Assembly (NCBI RefSeq): GCF_001655615.1
Contig: NZ_CP011567.1
Span: forward strand, 5,403,001-5,467,000
Source of the DNA: Pseudomonas sp. GR 6-02
GTDB lineage: Bacteria > Pseudomonadota > Gammaproteobacteria > Pseudomonadales > Pseudomonadaceae
Length of the DNA stretch: 64,000 nucleotides
Direction: 5' to 3'
A program made the translations under genes and the position numbers. The notes beneath the pieces are model-generated. The model did not search any database. It worked only from the letters and a program-made list of their open reading frames with translations, and had not been told where the DNA came from. Below, one piece after another: positions 62,104 through 64,000 of this stretch; position 1 is the stretch's first letter, and each line of letters starts with the position of its first letter.

Positions 62104-64000
62104 TTACTTACCGATAGAAATCTTCGGCGCCCAAGTCAGCCATTCATCTTCAAACTTGTCGAACAGCGGAAACGTTTGCTCGGGCCGCGCCGGGACACCC
62201 ATGCGGTCGCCATCCGGTGTGGCAAAGGCGATACCGCCCTGGATCAGCGTCTCCAGCGATTCGGTGCGTATGGTTGCGCCTTTGAACAAGCCGTAGTCAA
62301 AACCAAAACCACTGGTGTTCCAGAACCGCGTGCCACTGCGCACCAATGGCGCGTACTTCGGCTCGATCAGGATGTGTACCAACACTCGATCCGCCGTCTG
62401 GCCCAGCTCATAGCCAGTCACCTTGCCCACCGTGATTTCGCGATAGGTGACGGGCACACCGGTCTTCAGCGAGCCTCGACGAGCAGCACTCAATACCAGG
62501 CTCAAACCGGCCTCTTCCTTGGCGGTTTCCGGAGGATTGGTCAGCGCTACGAAGTCCTTTTGCGGACCGAGATTCTTCGGCGCCGGTTGCACTTCGATGT
62601 ACTGCCCGGTCACCAGAGTCTCAAGGTTGGACGTCTTGATCAGACCTAATTCAGGTTTGACCACCCAGAACTGACTGCCCACTCGAGCGATACGCTCCGG
62701 CACTTCCGTGATTCGCGCAGTCAGCAGCACCGATTGCAGGTCGTCGCTGAGGTCGACGTCTTCGACCTTGCCGACGTCGAGGCCTTTGAACCGGATCGGC
62801 GTGCCCGTGCGCAGACCATCGGCGCGATCGACCTTGATGGTCACCACGGCGCCTTTCTGGTTTGCCTCTTCATGACTGGCGAACAGACGGAAACGTGGAA
62901 TGCGCTTCTGCAACGGCGCTTTGGCTTCCGGGGTTTCGAAAGCAATGCCGCCGGCCATCAGGCTTTGCAAAGACTCACTTTTGACCTGGATGCCGCCGGT
63001 CAGTCCACCCGTCAGCGTAATACCGCTGGCATTCCAGAAGCGCGTCGAGGCGTTGACCAGCCCCTCGTATTCCTTCTCGATGTGCACACCGATCATCAGC
63101 TGTTTTTTAGTGCGAGAGAACTGATAGCTCTGCACCGAACCCACCTTGACCTGCTTGTAGAGAATCGGACTGCCGACTTCCAGTGAGCCGAGGTTTTCGG
63201 TGAACAGCACCAGATGCAGGCCCGGCGAACGCAGATCCAGCGGCGGAGCCTTGGCCCGTGCTTCGAACTCGCGCTGCGGTGCGCCACCCTTGTCGCCAGG
63301 GCGTACGGCGATGTAGTTACCTTTGACCAATGCTTCCAGACCGGTGATACCGGCAAGCGAAATTGATGGTTTGACCACCCAGAACTGTGTGCCGGTGACC
63401 AGGTAATCCTCAGCCAATGGGTCGAGCGTCAGCTCGGCGGTTGCACTGGAGAGGTCCGGGTCAATCTTGAGCGCTTTCAGATTGCCGACCTGAATGCCTT
63501 TGTACATCACCGGTGTACGACCGGCCTGCAGGCCTTCGAAATCGCTGAGTTTGACCTTGACCCGAATACCGGCGGCGGCTGCATCGAAGTCTTCGTAGAG
63601 ACGGAACGGCAGGCTTGGATCGGTGGGCGGGCTGTCCTTGCGGTTTTCCGGTGTAGCAAACGCAATACCACCAGCGACGATGCTGGCGAGGGACTCGCTA
63701 CGCACTTTCACACCGGACAGGTTGGCATCGATGCTGATACCGCTGGCATTCCAGAAACGCGTGTGTTTGCGTACCAGGCTGGCGTAGGTCGGTTCGATGA
63801 AGACTTTGAGTTCAACGGTGTTCTGGTCCGCGGACAGCAAATAGCTTTTGATCTGACCGACCTGGATCTGCTTGTAGAACACCGGGCTGCCGCGATTCAG
63901 CGAACCGAGACGATCAGCCTTGATGGTCAGGTGCAGACCAGGCTTGGCGTCCGACAGCGGCGGCTCTTCGGCCAGGGCCTTGAACTTGCGGGTCGGTTCG
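62104..64000 (-). CDS. Multi-MCE-domain protein, LetB/PqiB type (5' end off the right edge)
   Basis: About 632 residues in the window, open to the right edge. At least five MCE domains can be counted (each with a VYKGIQVG-like loop and an FWVVKP or RFWNASG strand). PqiB has three and LetB seven, so this is closer to LetB (YebT), which forms a tall ring tunnel for phospholipid between the membranes. The N-terminal anchor is missing. The partner LetA/PqiA would lie beyond the edge. Confidence 0.9.
   Translation of the reverse strand, partial: EPTRKFKALAEEPPLSDAKPGLHLTIKADRLGSLNRGSPVFYKQIQVGQIKSYLLSADQNTVELKVFIEPTYASLVRKHTRFWNASGISIDANLSGVKVRSESLASIVAGGIAFATPENRKDSPPTDPSLPFRLYEDFDAAAAGIRVKVKLSDFEGLQAGRTPVMYKGIQVGNLKALKIDPDLSSATAELTLDPLAEDYLVTGTQFWVVKPSISLAGITGLEALVKGNYIAVRPGDKGGAPQREFEARAKAPPLDLRSPGLHLVLFTENLGSLEVGSPILYKQVKVGSVQSYQFSRTKKQLMIGVHIEKEYEGLVNASTRFWNASGITLTGGLTGGIQVKSESLQSLMAGGIAFETPEAKAPLQKRIPRFRLFASHEEANQKGAVVTIKVDRADGLRTGTPIRFKGLDVGKVEDVDLSDDLQSVLLTARITEVPERIARVGSQFWVVKPELGLIKTSNLETLVTGQYIEVQPAPKNLGPQKDFVALTNPPETAKEEAGLSLVLSAARRGSLKTGVPVTYREITVGKVTGYELGQTADRVLVHILIEPKYAPLVRSGTRFWNTSGFGFDYGLFKGATIRTESLETLIQGGIAFATPDGDRMGVPARPEQTFPLFDKFEDEWLTWAPKISIGK

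Overview
The window is a 64 kb piece of a gamma-proteobacterial chromosome, almost certainly a Pseudomonas of the fluorescens/putida lineage. The basis is high GC, the gene order murA-hisGDC, mlaFEDCB, kdsD-kdsC-lptCAB-rpoN-hpf-ptsN-rapZ-ptsO and mreBCD-maf-rng-yhdP, a fused CysNC, AlgW, and several families of Pseudomonas-type REP palindromes. I see no rRNA, tRNA, CRISPR array, prophage, insertion sequence or integrase. Most of it is conserved housekeeping DNA.

Left part (1-11.1 kb, the most accessory-looking). It holds a nearly complete DUF1302 protein gene, a gene-free stretch of about 585 bp with a palindrome array and an orphan terminator, and a minus-strand group of SDR, Asp-nucleophile alpha/beta hydrolase and class II aldolase genes. 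Next is a likely light-response neighbourhood: a flavodoxin divergent from a short LOV photoreceptor, a 201-residue YcgR/PilZ-like protein, a MerR/LitR regulator whose B12-contact residues are missing, a divergent monooxygenase-fold membrane protein, and then folM-folE-folX (tetrahydromonapterin synthesis) with DUF1244 and HopJ-family genes.

Middle part (11.1-31.6 kb). It holds a class III aminotransferase, trxB, cysZ, a glycosyltransferase, an Old Yellow Enzyme, a glutathione peroxidase, slyD, a DUF3565 protein, pta with a stop-to-start abutting acyltransferase gene, cysD-cysNC (sulfate activation), a NIF3 protein, the periplasmic protease algW, and murA with hisG, hisD, hisC and the BolA-family ibaG.

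Envelope part (31.7-44.2 kb). Two divergent blocks leave a shared control region near 34.8-35.0 kb. To the left runs mlaFEDCB (outer-membrane phospholipid trafficking). To the right run kdsD, kdsC and lptCAB (Kdo and LPS export), followed by rpoN, hpf and the nitrogen PTS genes ptsN, rapZ and ptsO. pmbA and tldD encode the two halves of one protease, with darP between them on the opposite strand.

Right part (44.2-64 kb). The minus-strand chain mreB-mreC-mreD-maf-rng-yhdP-nitrilase-tldD covers cell shape, RNA turnover and envelope lipid transport. The plus-strand gatCAB operon makes the glutaminyl/asparaginyl-tRNA amidotransferase. After a REPIN come an RlpA-like lipoprotein, a YrbG-type cation exchanger with altered ion ligands, a carboxymuconolactone decarboxylase-family protein, an AEC permease, and a multi-MCE-domain LetB/PqiB-type protein that runs off the right edge.

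The best candidate for a coherent and incompletely described system is the LOV/LitR/pterin neighbourhood. Other points worth checking are the orphan terminator region, the unusual mreC start, the ligand substitutions in the YrbG-like exchanger, and several strong intergenic hairpins.
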